Below are positions 25,233 through 34,588 of a DNA stretch of 64,000 nt, one piece after another. The notes beneath the pieces were generated by a model, which saw nothing but the letters and a program-made list of their open reading frames with translations, searched no databases and was not told where the DNA came from. The position numbers were made by a program, and so were the translations under genes. The stretch is from positions 470,725 to 534,724 of the forward strand of contig CAZRMV010000001.1 of NCBI GenBank assembly GCA_964601275.1. Reading direction: 5' to 3'. Source of the DNA: JAOZPE01 sp964601275 (GTDB taxonomy: Bacteria > Krumholzibacteriota > Krumholzibacteriia > JAJRXK01). The first letter of the stretch is position 1; each line of letters starts with the position of its first letter.

Positions 25233-27019
25233 AGACCCGCCAGAAGATCGAGGCTCTGCGTCGGCTCATGGAGAAGCACCACCTGGAGGCCTACCTGGTG
25301 CCGAGCACCGATGCGCACAATGACGAGTACGTTCCGGCGTGCTGGCGTCGCCGGGCCTTCCTCAGCGGATTCACCGGCAGCGCGGGCGATGTGGTGGTGA
25401 CCCGGGACGCGGCGGGTCTGTGGACCGACGGGCGCTACTTCCTGCAGGCGGCCCAGCAATTGCGGGGCAGCGGCATCAAGCTGTATCGCGCCGGAGAGCG
25501 GGGCGTGCCCACCATCGCCGAGTTCCTCCAGGAAGAGCTTGCCCCAGGAGAGAAGCTCGGGATCGACCCGCGCACCGTCAGTCTGCAGCGCGCCAAGGCG
25601 CTCGAGGAGGCCCTGAAAGAATCGGGGGCCCGTCTGAAGACCCTCGCCCGCAACCTCGTCGATGCGATCTGGGAAGACCAGCCACCAATGCCCCGCGGGG
25701 AGATCCTTCCCCTGCCCACTTCCTTCACCGGGGAGAGCGTGGCCTCCAAACTGCGCCGCATCCGCAAGGCGATGCGCGAGCGCGGAGTCGACGCGCACCT
25801 GTTGACCACCCTCGATGCCATCGCCTGGACCTTCAATCTCCGCGGGAGCGACATCGAATACAACCCGGTGGTGATCGCCTACGCGTTGATCACGCAGAAG
25901 GATGCCATCCTGTTCGTCGATCGCCGGAAGGTGACTCCCAAGCTGAAACGGCATCTCGGCGCGAGGGTCACGGTGCGCCGCTACGAAACCGTGGAGACCG
26001 CCCTGAAGAATCTGGGTCGCCGTGGGGCCTCGGTCTGGGTCGACGGAGGTTCGGTGAACCGCTGGGTGATCGATTGTCTCAAGGGCGCTTGCCTGCACAC
26101 CGAGGCCACCGTGGTCGACCGGATGAAGGCGGCCAAGAACCCGGTGGAGATCAAGGGCATGCGTGCCGCGCACCTGCGGGATGGTGTGGCCATGGTGCGC
26201 TTCCTGAGCTGGTTGAGCGAGAATGTTCCGCAGGGGGGAGTGACCGAGTTGAGCGCGGCGGCACGGCTGGAGAGGTTTCGCGCCCGCGGCCGGCACTTCC
26301 AGGGCTTGTCCTTCGAGACCATCAGTGGCTACGCCGCCCACGGCGCGATCATCCACTATTCGGCCGACGAGAGCAGCGACGTCCCCCTGAAGCCGCGGGG
26401 AATCTATCTGGTCGATTCCGGCGGGCAGTACCTGGACGGGACCACCGACATCACCCGCACCTGGCTTCTCGGAGAGCGGGCGACGCGCGATCAGAAACGC
26501 AAGTACACCCGCGTGTTGCAGGGGCATATCGAACTGGCGCGGGCGCGGTTTCCCGAGGGAGTGCGCGGCATGCGCCTGGACACCCTCGCGCGCATGCACC
26601 TGTGGCAGGACGGGCTCGACTACAACCACGGGACCGGGCACGGAGTGGGTGCCTTCCTCAATGTGCACGAAGGTCCGCAGGCGATCAGCCCCACCCGTGA
26701 CATCGGGGTTCCCCTGGAGGAAGGAAACATCCTCTCCAACGAACCCGGTTACTACCAATCCGGGGGCTTCGGCATCCGCATCGAGAATCTCATGCTGGTG
26801 CGGCGTGACGAAGAGCTTTCCGACGAAGATCGCAACTGGTACCGCTTCGAGACCCTCACTTGCTGCCCCATCGACAGCCGCCTTGTCGAAGTGAAGCTGC
26901 TCTCCCCCGAACAGCGCCGATGGCTCAACGACTACCACCTTTGGGTGAAGAAGAAGTTGAGTCCCCGCCTGAACGCAAAGGATCGCCGTTGGTTGGCCCG
27001 GGCCTGCCGGCGGATCTAG
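25229..27019 (+). CDS. Xaa-Pro aminopeptidase (M24B family)
   Basis: A 596-residue cytoplasmic metallopeptidase that removes the N-terminal residue before a proline. It has the three-domain layout and length of the eukaryote-type aminopeptidase P (XPNPEP1): two creatinase-like domains (MEKHHLEAYLVPSTDAHNDEY, SGFTGSAGDVVVT, GLWTDGRYFLQA) and the pita-bread catalytic domain with metal ligands in YLVDSGGQYLDGTTDITRT, NHGTGHGVGAFLNVHE, NEPGYY and RIENL. The ATG overlaps the preceding stop by four bases. It is convergent with the DUF2304 gene. Confidence 0.92.
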   Translation: MKTRQKIEALRRLMEKHHLEAYLVPSTDAHNDEYVPACWRRRAFLSGFTGSAGDVVVTRDAAGLWTDGRYFLQAAQQLRGSGIKLYRAGERGVPTIAEFLQEELAPGEKLGIDPRTVSLQRAKALEEALKESGARLKTLARNLVDAIWEDQPPMPRGEILPLPTSFTGESVASKLRRIRKAMRERGVDAHLLTTLDAIAWTFNLRGSDIEYNPVVIAYALITQKDAILFVDRRKVTPKLKRHLGARVTVRRYETVETALKNLGRRGASVWVDGGSVNRWVIDCLKGACLHTEATVVDRMKAAKNPVEIKGMRAAHLRDGVAMVRFLSWLSENVPQGGVTELSAAARLERFRARGRHFQGLSFETISGYAAHGAIIHYSADESSDVPLKPRGIYLVDSGGQYLDGTTDITRTWLLGERATRDQKRKYTRVLQGHIELARARFPEGVRGMRLDTLARMHLWQDGLDYNHGTGHGVGAFLNVHEGPQAISPTRDIGVPLEEGNILSNEPGYYQSGGFGIRIENLMLVRRDEELSDEDRNWYRFETLTCCPIDSRLVEVKLLSPEQRRWLNDYHLWVKKKLSPRLNAKDRRWLARACRRI

Positions 27020-27020
27020 C

Positions 27021-27093
27021 CCGCCATCCCGGGGCTCCAATCGACGGGCGATCCGGAGAACAAGATCTCAAGCTATCCAGATCGGGATGGCGG
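27021..27093. repeat. 11-bp inverted repeat between convergent genes
   Basis: CCGCCATCCCG (27021-27031) and its exact complement CGGGATGGCGG (27083-27093) flank 51 bases in the gap between aminopeptidase P and the DUF2304 gene. AGATCT/GATC motifs also recur inside. It could fold as a long-loop bidirectional terminator or be a protein-binding site; no T-tract is present. Confidence 0.4.
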
Positions 27094-27124
27094 TTGTCCT
27101 CCCGGGTTCCCCGCGCGCCGGGCT

Positions 27125-27472
27125 CTACTCGGAACGATCCCGGTCGACCTCGGCCCGCTGAAGGGCGATTTCTCGAACAAGGCGGGTGATGTCCCGTTCG
27201 AGTTCCTCGATACGGCTGAACAGGCGGAACAACAGGAAGAAGATGAAGAGCAGGGCGAGGTAGGTGACCAGGTCCACCCCGCGGCCTACGCCCAGGCGAT
27301 GGGCGAGGAAGGTGGTCGAGTCGGGCAGCATGACGACCACCCCCACCGCGATCCACAGGAGACTCCACAGGGCGGCGGAAACGCGTGAGATCCTTCCCCG
27401 GTTCTGCCGACGCCAGGCGGTGACGAGGGCGAAGAGACTGAACAGAAGGATGACGGCCTGGATCGCGAGCAT
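27125..27472 (-). CDS. DUF2304 membrane protein
   Basis: A 115-residue inner-membrane protein with three hydrophobic segments (LAIQAVILLFSLFALVTAW, ALWSLLWIAVGVVVML, LVTYLALLFIFFLLFRLF) and a C-terminal coiled coil RIEELERDITRLVREIALQ. Size, topology and the RLFSRIEELERDIT end match the DUF2304 family, which is often found next to surface-polysaccharide glycosyltransferases. Here its neighbour is meaB, 66 bases upstream, so co-transcription with the mutase operon is possible but functionally unexplained. Confidence 0.7.
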   Translation of the reverse strand: MLAIQAVILLFSLFALVTAWRRQNRGRISRVSAALWSLLWIAVGVVVMLPDSTTFLAHRLGVGRGVDLVTYLALLFIFFLLFRLFSRIEELERDITRLVREIALQRAEVDRDRSE

Positions 27473-27538
27473 CGGTTGGTTCCCCTTTCCGCCGTCTCCT
27501 ACGAGCAGTGGATGAGCCCTCGGAGACGGCGAGAAATC

Positions 27539-28675
27539 TCATGGTTCTTCCTGCGGGATGAATCCCGCGGCCTTCAAGAGTTCCCAGGCGGCGCGGGTGA
27601 CCGGGATCCTCTGGGCCCGCACTTCCTCTTCGAGCTTCTCGAGAAGAGCCGCGACCTTCTCGTGACGGTAGAAGGCTTCGTGCAGGCGCTCCTCGACCAT
27701 GCAGTGCAGCCACTGCAGGTTCTGCTGCTGCCGGCGCCGCGAAAAGGCTCCATTGCCCTGGGTCAGCTCGACGAAACGCTCGACGAGTTTCCAGACCTCC
27801 TCGATGCCTTCGTTCTCCCTCGCCGAGACGGCGAGCGCCGGAGTGGTCCAACCCTCGGTCGCCGGGGGAAGGTAGTGCAGCGCGCGTTCGTAATCGGCGC
27901 GGGCGCTCTCGGCCGCAGCCCGGTTGTTCCCGTCGGCCTTGTTCACCACGATGCAGTCGGCGATCTCGATGACCCCGCGCTTGATTCCCTGGAGTTCGTC
28001 TCCCGCACCGGCGAGGAGCACCAAGAGGTAGAAGTCGACCATGCCGCGCACGGTGACTTCGCTTTGTCCCACCCCGAGGGTCTCCACGATGATCACGTCG
28101 TAGCCAGCGGCCTCGAACAGCAACATGGTTTCGCGGGTCTTGCGGGCGACCCCTCCCAGGGCGCCCCCGCTGGGCGCGGGCCGGATGAACGCCCGGGGAT
28201 CGCGGGCCAGCCTCTCCATCCGGGTCTTGTCGCCCAGGATGCTTCCCCGGGTCAAGGTGCTGGAGGGATCGACCGCGGTGACCGCGACCTTGTGGTCGTG
28301 TGTGGTCAGGTGGACCCCGAGGACCTCGATCAGGGTGCTCTTGCCCGCACCGGGCAGCCCGCTCACTCCCAGGCGGATACTGTCCCCGGTGTGCGGCAGC
28401 AGCTTCGACAACACCTCCTGGGCCAGCTCCTGGTGCACCGCCGCGTTCGATTCGATGAGGGTGATCGCCTGCCCCAACACGGTGCGATCTCCGGCGAGGA
28501 CCCCCTCGACGTATTCATCACGGCCCAGGATCCGGCGGGGAGCACGGGAGGACGCGCTCCGGTCGCGTCGCGCGCCGCTCCCGCCGCTCGATTCCATGCC
28601 GTCGTGGCCGCCGGGCACCCCGGGATTCACCCGGAGCGCCGAATCAGGGGGCGGCTTCCTGCGGCCGTGGTTCAT
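27539..28675 (-). CDS. meaB: Methylmalonyl-CoA mutase-associated GTPase MeaB
   Basis: A 378-residue G3E-family GTPase that protects and reloads methylmalonyl-CoA mutase with adenosylcobalamin. G motifs: GLPGAGKSTLIE (P-loop), TAVDPSSTLTRGSILGDKTRM (switch I region), IVETLGVGQSE (switch II/G3) and VVNKADG (G4). The ATG at 28675 overlaps the large-subunit stop (ATGA). The first 45-50 residues are Gly/Ser/Arg-rich and poorly conserved; an internal ATG at 28597 would remove half of them. Its place directly behind the mutase genes confirms the assignment. Confidence 0.95.
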   Translation of the reverse strand: MNHGRRKPPPDSALRVNPGVPGGHDGMESSGGSGARRDRSASSRAPRRILGRDEYVEGVLAGDRTVLGQAITLIESNAAVHQELAQEVLSKLLPHTGDSIRLGVSGLPGAGKSTLIEVLGVHLTTHDHKVAVTAVDPSSTLTRGSILGDKTRMERLARDPRAFIRPAPSGGALGGVARKTRETMLLFEAAGYDVIIVETLGVGQSEVTVRGMVDFYLLVLLAGAGDELQGIKRGVIEIADCIVVNKADGNNRAAAESARADYERALHYLPPATEGWTTPALAVSARENEGIEEVWKLVERFVELTQGNGAFSRRRQQQNLQWLHCMVEERLHEAFYRHEKVAALLEKLEEEVRAQRIPVTRAAWELLKAAGFIPQEEP

Positions 28676-30867
28676 GACTGCAGCAGGTCCTCGAGGATCT
28701 TGCGGGCCGCGATCGGGATGACCGTGCCCGGGCCGAAGATGGCGGCCGCGCCCTGCTCGTAGAGGAAGTCGTAGTCCTGGGAGGGGATGACGCCCCCCGC
28801 CACCACCAGGATGTCCGGCCGGCCCAGGCGCTTCAGCTCGGCCACGAGCGCGGGCAGCAGGGTCTTGTGGCCTCCGGCCAGCGACGACATGCCCACCACG
28901 TGCACATCGTTCTCCACCGCCTGCTGCGCGGTCTCCTCCGGAGTGGAGAAGAGCGGTCCCACATCGACGTCGAAGCCCATGTCCGCCAGCGCGGTGGCGA
29001 TGACCTTCGCACCGCGGTCGTGGCCGTCCTGGCCCATCTTCGCCACCAGGATTCGGGGGCGGCGGCCTTCCTTCTCCTCGAAGGCGTCGGCCAGCTTGCG
29101 CACCGCATCGATGGCCTCGTGATGTTGATACTCGCTGCTGTACACGCCGTGGATCGTCCTCGTGTCCGCCTGGTAGCGCCCCCAGACCTTTTCCAGAGCA
29201 TAGCTGATCTCGCCGAGGGTCGCCCGCGCCCGCGCCGCTTCCACCGAGAGTTCCATGAGGTTGAGCCCATCGGAGGAGTCCGCCGCCCGGGTGAGGGCGT
29301 CGAGCGCCGCCTCCACCTTCACCTGATCGCGCGATGTGCGCAAGTCTTTCAACCGTTCGATCTGTTGGTGTCGCACCACTTCGTTGTCCACCTCGAGGAT
29401 GTCCAGCGGCTCCTCGTGTTCACGGCGATAGCGGTTGACTCCGACGATGGTCTCCTCGCCCGAATCGATCCGGGCCTGCCGGCGGGCCGCCGCCTCCTCG
29501 ATGCGCTGCTTGGGAAGCCCGGCGGCGATGGCTTTCACCATGCCTCCGAGTTCTTCGATCTCGTCGAGGTGCCTGGCCGCCTTGACCAGCAGGGCGTTGG
29601 TGAGGGTCTCCAGGTAATAGCTGCCGCCCCAGGGGTCGATGATACGGCAGATCCCGGTCTCTTCCTGCAGGTAGAGCTGGGTGTTGCGCGCAATGCGGGC
29701 GGAGAAGTCGGTCGGAAGGGCGATCGCCTCGTCCAGGGCATTGGTGTGCAGGCTCTGGGTATGACCCATGGCCGCGGCCATCGCCTCCAGGCAGGTGCGG
29801 GTCACGTTGTTGAACGGATCCTGTTCGGTGAGGCTCCAACCGCTGGTCTGGCAGTGGGTGCGCAGCATCATGCTCTTGGGGTTGGTCGGCTGGAAGCGCT
29901 TCATGAGGCTCGCCCAGAGCATCCGCGCCGCGCGCATCTTGGCCACTTCCATGAAGTAGTCCATGCCGACGGCCCAGAAGAACGAGAGCCGGGGGGCGAA
30001 ATCGTCGATGGAGAGTCCCGCCTCCAGTCCGCAGCGCACATACTCGAGACCGTCGGCCAGGGTATAGGCCAGTTCCAGGTCGGCGGTCGCGCCGGCTTCC
30101 TGCATGTGGTAGCCGGAGATGGAGACCGAGTTGAAGCGGGGCATGTGGCGCGCGGTGTAGGCGATGATGTCGGCGATGATGCGCATGCTCGGCTCGGGCG
30201 GGTAGATGTAGGTGTTGCGCACCATGTATTCCTTGAGGATGTCGTTCTGGATGGTTCCGCTCAGTTTGTCCGGTGGACATCCCTGCTCCAGTGCGGTCAC
30301 GATGTAGAAGGCCATCACCGGCAGCACCGCGCCGTTCATGGTCATCGAGACCGAGATCTCCTCGAGAGGTATCCCGTCGAAGAGCCGCTTCATGTCCTCG
30401 ACGCTGTCGATGGCCACGCCGGCCTTGCCCACGTCGCCCACCACCCGGGGATGGTCGCTGTCGTAGCCGCGGTGGGTCGCCAGGTCGAAGGCCACCGACA
30501 GGCCCTTCTGCCCCGCGGCGAGATTGCGGCGGTAGAAGGCGTTGCTCTCCTCCGCGGTGGAAAAGCCCGCGTACTGTCGAATGGTCCAGGGCCGCACCAG
30601 GTACATGGTGGCGTAGGGCCCCCGCAGGAAGGGAGGCAGGCCGGCGGTGTAGTCCAGATGCTTCAGGGGCTCGAGGTCACCGCTGTCGTACAGGGGCTTG
30701 CGCTCGATGCCCTCCAGGCTCATCCGGGCCAGCTCGGCGGGGTCGTGCCCGGTCTCCTCCTTCACCCGCTCGGCCCATGCTTGACGGTCCGACGCGGCCA
30801 TGCCAAAAGACGAGGTCTCCAGCAGCTCGTCGAGGGCGAGGGTGGAGAAATCGGGAATGCGGCTCAT
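28672..30867 (-). CDS. mutB: Methylmalonyl-CoA mutase large (catalytic) subunit
   Basis: A 731-residue adenosylcobalamin enzyme interconverting methylmalonyl-CoA and succinyl-CoA. The TIM-barrel half shows FLRGPYATMYLVRPWTIRQYAGF (substrate and radical Tyr region), FDLATHRGYDSDHPRV and RTHCQTSGWSLTEQDP; the C-terminal B12 domain has KMGQDGHDRGAK with the cobalt-binding His of DxHxxG, then GMSSLAGGH and VAGGVIP. The ATG at 30867 overlaps the small-subunit stop (ATGA). The frame stays open far upstream but that lies inside the small-subunit gene. Confidence 0.96.
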   Translation of the reverse strand: MSRIPDFSTLALDELLETSSFGMAASDRQAWAERVKEETGHDPAELARMSLEGIERKPLYDSGDLEPLKHLDYTAGLPPFLRGPYATMYLVRPWTIRQYAGFSTAEESNAFYRRNLAAGQKGLSVAFDLATHRGYDSDHPRVVGDVGKAGVAIDSVEDMKRLFDGIPLEEISVSMTMNGAVLPVMAFYIVTALEQGCPPDKLSGTIQNDILKEYMVRNTYIYPPEPSMRIIADIIAYTARHMPRFNSVSISGYHMQEAGATADLELAYTLADGLEYVRCGLEAGLSIDDFAPRLSFFWAVGMDYFMEVAKMRAARMLWASLMKRFQPTNPKSMMLRTHCQTSGWSLTEQDPFNNVTRTCLEAMAAAMGHTQSLHTNALDEAIALPTDFSARIARNTQLYLQEETGICRIIDPWGGSYYLETLTNALLVKAARHLDEIEELGGMVKAIAAGLPKQRIEEAAARRQARIDSGEETIVGVNRYRREHEEPLDILEVDNEVVRHQQIERLKDLRTSRDQVKVEAALDALTRAADSSDGLNLMELSVEAARARATLGEISYALEKVWGRYQADTRTIHGVYSSEYQHHEAIDAVRKLADAFEEKEGRRPRILVAKMGQDGHDRGAKVIATALADMGFDVDVGPLFSTPEETAQQAVENDVHVVGMSSLAGGHKTLLPALVAELKRLGRPDILVVAGGVIPSQDYDFLYEQGAAAIFGPGTVIPIAARKILEDLLQS

Positions 30868-32801
30868 TCCTTCCCCTCCCCGGAAGCGGCGAGATCGTCC
30901 AGGACCTGCAGGTGGTCGATGCCCGGGTGCAGGAAGAGGGAGACGCCGGCGTCCTCGAGGCGGCGGACCAGGGCGTCGTCCCGGGGTCGACCGGCCCACG
31001 CCACCACCCCCTCGGGGTGGTTCTCCCTCAGCCGGCGGGCGACTTCTTCCGCCCGTTGCAGATCGTTTCCGTTCCGCCCGCACAGGACAGTGACCGGTGC
31101 CCGCCGGCGGAGAGCCTCCTCCAGGGCCGCTACGACCTGATCCGGGGTGGCGGGCAGCTCCACCCCGAAACCACCCACGCGGAAGAAGGAGGTGATGAAA
31201 TCCAGTCGCTCCCGGATGGACGGGAGGGGATCGAGGGGGAGGACGAAGGCGGCGAGATCACGGCCTTCGGCGCGCGCCCTCTCCACCTTGGCGCGCAAGG
31301 TCTCGAAGGATTCGGCGAGACGGATCCGGTGCAGGGGCTTCATGCCGCGGTCCGAGGAAAGGCCCGACGATCCGGAAAGGCCAGAAGGCCTGGGAGGGGT
31401 GGACGAGGTGGTGGAGGAACGGAGCTCGTCGGGCAGGGGGTAGCGGTTCACACCCACCAGGGTCCGCTGTCCCTTGGCCACCTCCTGGAGCCGTTCCTCG
31501 GCCTCCTTCTGCAGGTCCTCCTGCACCCATCCTGTCTGCAGGGCCTGGAACAGGCCGCCGTGTCCCTCGACATCGCGGAAGAACTCCCAGGCGCCTCGGC
31601 CGAGTTCTGCGGACAAGGCCTCGACCGCCCAGGATCCGCCGGCCGGATCGAGCACCGCCCCCAGGCGCGCTTCCTCCCGGAGGATGATCTGCTGGAAGCG
31701 GGCCAGGCGGCGGGCGAAAGGGTCGTTGGCGGCGGCTGGGTGGGTGAATCCGTCGACGTGCAGGCTGTCCGCTCCGCCCATGACGGCGCTGAAGGCTTCC
31801 GTGGCCGCCCTCAGCAGATTGGTGTGCGGGTCGAGGGTGGTCCGGGTGCGCCGGGAGGTCCGGGCGTGCAAGCGCACCGAAACGGTGGCGGCGGCAGCAC
31901 CGCACGCGCCCAACACCGCGTGCAACAGGGCCCGGGCGATCCTCAGCTTGGCCACCTCGACGAAGAAGTTCGAACCCACTGCGAAGCTCCAGCGCAGGTG
32001 GCGGGCCGCCGTCAAGGGAGGAATCCCGCGCTCCTCGAGCGCGCGCAGGCTGTCGGCGATCGTGGCCAGGGCGAGTCCCAGTTCCCGGGCCGCGTCCGCT
32101 CCCGCCTCGTGCCAGATCTCCCCGTGACACCACCAGACGCCGAGCAGGGGGGATTGATCCTCGCATCGGCGGATCGTCTCGGCCAGCTCGTCGAAGGAAG
32201 CGTCCCGCTCGGCCGTAGAGTCGCCCCGGCGCGCCCAGGCTCCGGCGGGATCGGCGGCGATGGCGCCCTGCAGTTCGGTGGTCTCCACCCCTCGCCGCCG
32301 GGCGACGCCGACGAGCAGTTCCAGGGGCTTCAGGCTGCGATTTCCCGTCTGCAGGATGATCGGGGTCGAAGCCAACGCGGCTTCCCCGAGCAGCGTGTCC
32401 AGTTCGGTGGCGGTGTGCAGCGGCAGCCCCCCGTCAACCTCGCTGTCCAGCACCAGGTGGACGACCTGCAGCCCGGTCGCGAGTTCCTCCCGCAGGGTGG
32501 CGGCGGCTTCTTCGAGGGTGGTCGCTTCCTGTTCCTGGGCGATCCACCAGGAAGGCTGACGCCAGCTCCTCGTGCCCCTCAGGAACGGGGGGAACCCTGG
32601 GGCTCGCCGGAAGGGAAGCTTCTCCGGGAGATCGCGGCGGTGGTAGATCGGAGACAGCGCAAAGCCCTCGCGAAGCGGGGTCTGCAGGGCGCGGTCGAAG
32701 GGTACGCCGCGCAGCAGGCGCTCTGCCTCGGCACGCCAATCTCCCTCTTGATGCGGTGGAAAGTCTTCCAGGATCGATGCGCGGGTCCGGGAAGAGGACA
32801 T
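30864..32801 (-). CDS. mutA: Methylmalonyl-CoA mutase small subunit
   Basis: A 645-residue non-catalytic partner of the mutase. It keeps the barrel layout (FRRAPGFPPFLRGT, LRWSFAVGSNFFVEVAKLRIAR, TTLDPHTNLLRAATEAFSA, DPAGGSWAVEALSAEL) but the C-terminal cobalamin-type domain has no DxHxxG motif (the corresponding site reads LCGRNGNDLQR), as is usual for MutA. A Ser/Pro/Gly-rich linker (around 31340-31430) joins the two parts. It lies nine bases behind the M61 peptidase and overlaps mutB by four bases. Confidence 0.92.
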   Translation of the reverse strand: MSSSRTRASILEDFPPHQEGDWRAEAERLLRGVPFDRALQTPLREGFALSPIYHRRDLPEKLPFRRAPGFPPFLRGTRSWRQPSWWIAQEQEATTLEEAAATLREELATGLQVVHLVLDSEVDGGLPLHTATELDTLLGEAALASTPIILQTGNRSLKPLELLVGVARRRGVETTELQGAIAADPAGAWARRGDSTAERDASFDELAETIRRCEDQSPLLGVWWCHGEIWHEAGADAARELGLALATIADSLRALEERGIPPLTAARHLRWSFAVGSNFFVEVAKLRIARALLHAVLGACGAAAATVSVRLHARTSRRTRTTLDPHTNLLRAATEAFSAVMGGADSLHVDGFTHPAAANDPFARRLARFQQIILREEARLGAVLDPAGGSWAVEALSAELGRGAWEFFRDVEGHGGLFQALQTGWVQEDLQKEAEERLQEVAKGQRTLVGVNRYPLPDELRSSTTSSTPPRPSGLSGSSGLSSDRGMKPLHRIRLAESFETLRAKVERARAEGRDLAAFVLPLDPLPSIRERLDFITSFFRVGGFGVELPATPDQVVAALEEALRRRAPVTVLCGRNGNDLQRAEEVARRLRENHPEGVVAWAGRPRDDALVRRLEDAGVSLFLHPGIDHLQVLDDLAASGEGKE

Positions 32802-32810
32802 GGCCGGCCT

Positions 32811-34577
32811 CTAGGCGTCCTTGGGAGCGGACAGGTCCCACTCCACGTGGGTCCAGCTCTGGAAGCTCTTCTTCTGGGCTTCGGTGACTTCGTCGAGAGC
32901 GACGATCTCGAGCGGTGGACAGGGATCGGGCAGGAAGGTGAGCTCACCTTGCACCAGGCGTCCCTCTCGGTAGACCGCCCAGCTCACCGTCTCTCCATCC
33001 CGGAACAGTTTCAGCTGCTTGTCGAAATCGTCGAGGGGCTTGAGCCCGTTGAGCGCGACGATCTCATCGCCGGTCATGAGGCCGCCCCGGTGCGCGGAAC
33101 CATCTACGATCACATTCGTCAGCACCCAGCGCCCGTCCTTGCGGGCGGTGGTGGCGCCCAGCCAAGCCGGCGTGGGTTCGTCTTCCTTGCGCGGCTTCTT
33201 GCGGATACGCAATCCCACGTACGCCAAGGCCTCGTCGTATTCGAGTTTTTCCGTTCCATCCACCCACCGGCGCAGCAGCTCGTCGACCTCCACCCCGGTC
33301 GCGCTGCGGATCACCTCGCCGTATCCGCCCTCGGGGACTCCCTTTCCGTTGGGGTAGAACTCGGTCCAGAGGTATCGCAATACGTCGTCCAGGGACTTCT
33401 CGTCCGATGTGCGGCGGCGGATCTCCAGGTCGAGCAACATGGCCACGAGCATTCCCCGCTGGTAGTAGTTCGACTGGGAGTTCGTGCCGTCGGGACTGTT
33501 CCGGTACAGCTTGATCCAGGTGTCGAAAGAAGAATCGGAGATGCTCTGCACGCGGTCGCCGGGCCGGGTCCATTCGCCGCGGATGTTGTCCGCGGTGAAC
33601 TCGAGGTAACGGCTGATGGGGTAGACCCCGGCCCGCAAGGGGAACAGCTCGTCGTAGTAGTTGGTCACTCCTTCGAAGGCCCACAGCAGGCGGGTGTAGA
33701 CTTCCCGGGTGTACTGGTAGCGCAGAAGCACCTCGGGCCGGATGCGCTTCACGTTCCAGATGTGGAAGTACTCGTGTGCGACCAGGGTGAGGAAGCGGTG
33801 ATATTCGATCTCCGGGCGGAATCCGGTGCGGGGCCAGGCCAGGGCGCTGCTGAAGGAATGTTCCAGGCCTCCCATTCCATCTTCGGTGAGAAGAAGGATG
33901 AAGAGATAGCGTTTCATCTCGGGGGGCAATCCGCCGAAGAGAGAGGCCTCCTCCTCGATGATCGCGGCAAAATCCTTCAGCATTCTCGGAAGATCGAAGT
34001 TTCCCCCTCCGTCGATGACCAGCTCATGGTCCACCCCTCCGGCCTTGAAACGGTGCGCGGCCTGCGGCCCCAGCTCCATCGGGCTGTCCACGAGCATGTC
34101 GTAGTCGTCCGCGAGGAATGCCCCGGAGTCATCGCGGGAAAGAGCGCAGTGCGCGGTCCATCCCTCCGGGGTCTCGACGCTCACACGGTGGGGCTGGTCC
34201 TCGAACCCCTCGATCGCGACGAAGGTTCCTGCCGGATTGATGAACGCGTGGTTCTCATTGATGTCGTTGGTGCGCACGCTGCGTTCGGGTGCATAGAGCC
34301 GGTAGACCACCCGGAGTGAGGAAACGGAACCGCAGTCGATTTCCCAGCTCAGCTTGTCGCATTTCACCGTGGCGACCGGCTGGTCGTCTCCGAAGGCTTC
34401 CAGGCGGATGACATGACCGGCGTACTCGCGGATGAGATACGAGCCCGGAACCCAAGCGGGCATCCACAGGCGCACCTTCTCCGGCAACGGAGCTTCGAGC
34501 GTGAGTGCGACCTCGAGGTGGCGTGCCGCGAGATCGACGATACGAAGACGGTAGCTCAGGCGAGTGAGACCATCCAT
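32811..34577 (-). CDS. M61 family glycyl-aminopeptidase with PDZ domain
   Basis: A 588-residue zinc metallopeptidase. The N-terminal beta-domain (RLSYRLRIVDLAARHLEVALTL cut at MPAWVPGSYLIREYAGH) is followed by the catalytic domain with HEYFHIWNVKR, where HEYFH is the HExxH zinc site, and FEGVTNYYDEL supplying the downstream Glu. The C-terminal 130 residues contain a PDZ domain (GGLMTGDEIVALNG). No signal peptide is visible, so it is probably cytoplasmic. The ATG at 34577 starts right at the family's first strand and lies 11 bases behind the saccharopine dehydrogenase-like gene; the mutase genes follow nine bases later. Confidence 0.88.
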   Translation of the reverse strand: MDGLTRLSYRLRIVDLAARHLEVALTLEAPLPEKVRLWMPAWVPGSYLIREYAGHVIRLEAFGDDQPVATVKCDKLSWEIDCGSVSSLRVVYRLYAPERSVRTNDINENHAFINPAGTFVAIEGFEDQPHRVSVETPEGWTAHCALSRDDSGAFLADDYDMLVDSPMELGPQAAHRFKAGGVDHELVIDGGGNFDLPRMLKDFAAIIEEEASLFGGLPPEMKRYLFILLLTEDGMGGLEHSFSSALAWPRTGFRPEIEYHRFLTLVAHEYFHIWNVKRIRPEVLLRYQYTREVYTRLLWAFEGVTNYYDELFPLRAGVYPISRYLEFTADNIRGEWTRPGDRVQSISDSSFDTWIKLYRNSPDGTNSQSNYYQRGMLVAMLLDLEIRRRTSDEKSLDDVLRYLWTEFYPNGKGVPEGGYGEVIRSATGVEVDELLRRWVDGTEKLEYDEALAYVGLRIRKKPRKEDEPTPAWLGATTARKDGRWVLTNVIVDGSAHRGGLMTGDEIVALNGLKPLDDFDKQLKLFRDGETVSWAVYREGRLVQGELTFLPDPCPPLEIVALDEVTEAQKKSFQSWTHVEWDLSAPKDA

Positions 34578-34588
34578 GGGCTTCCTTT

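Noticed and set aside
30273..34319. 1,348-codon plus-strand frame across mutB, mutA and the M61 peptidase
   Set aside because: It runs opposite to three well-recognised enzymes and shows no protein-family motif; a shadow frame in GC-rich DNA.
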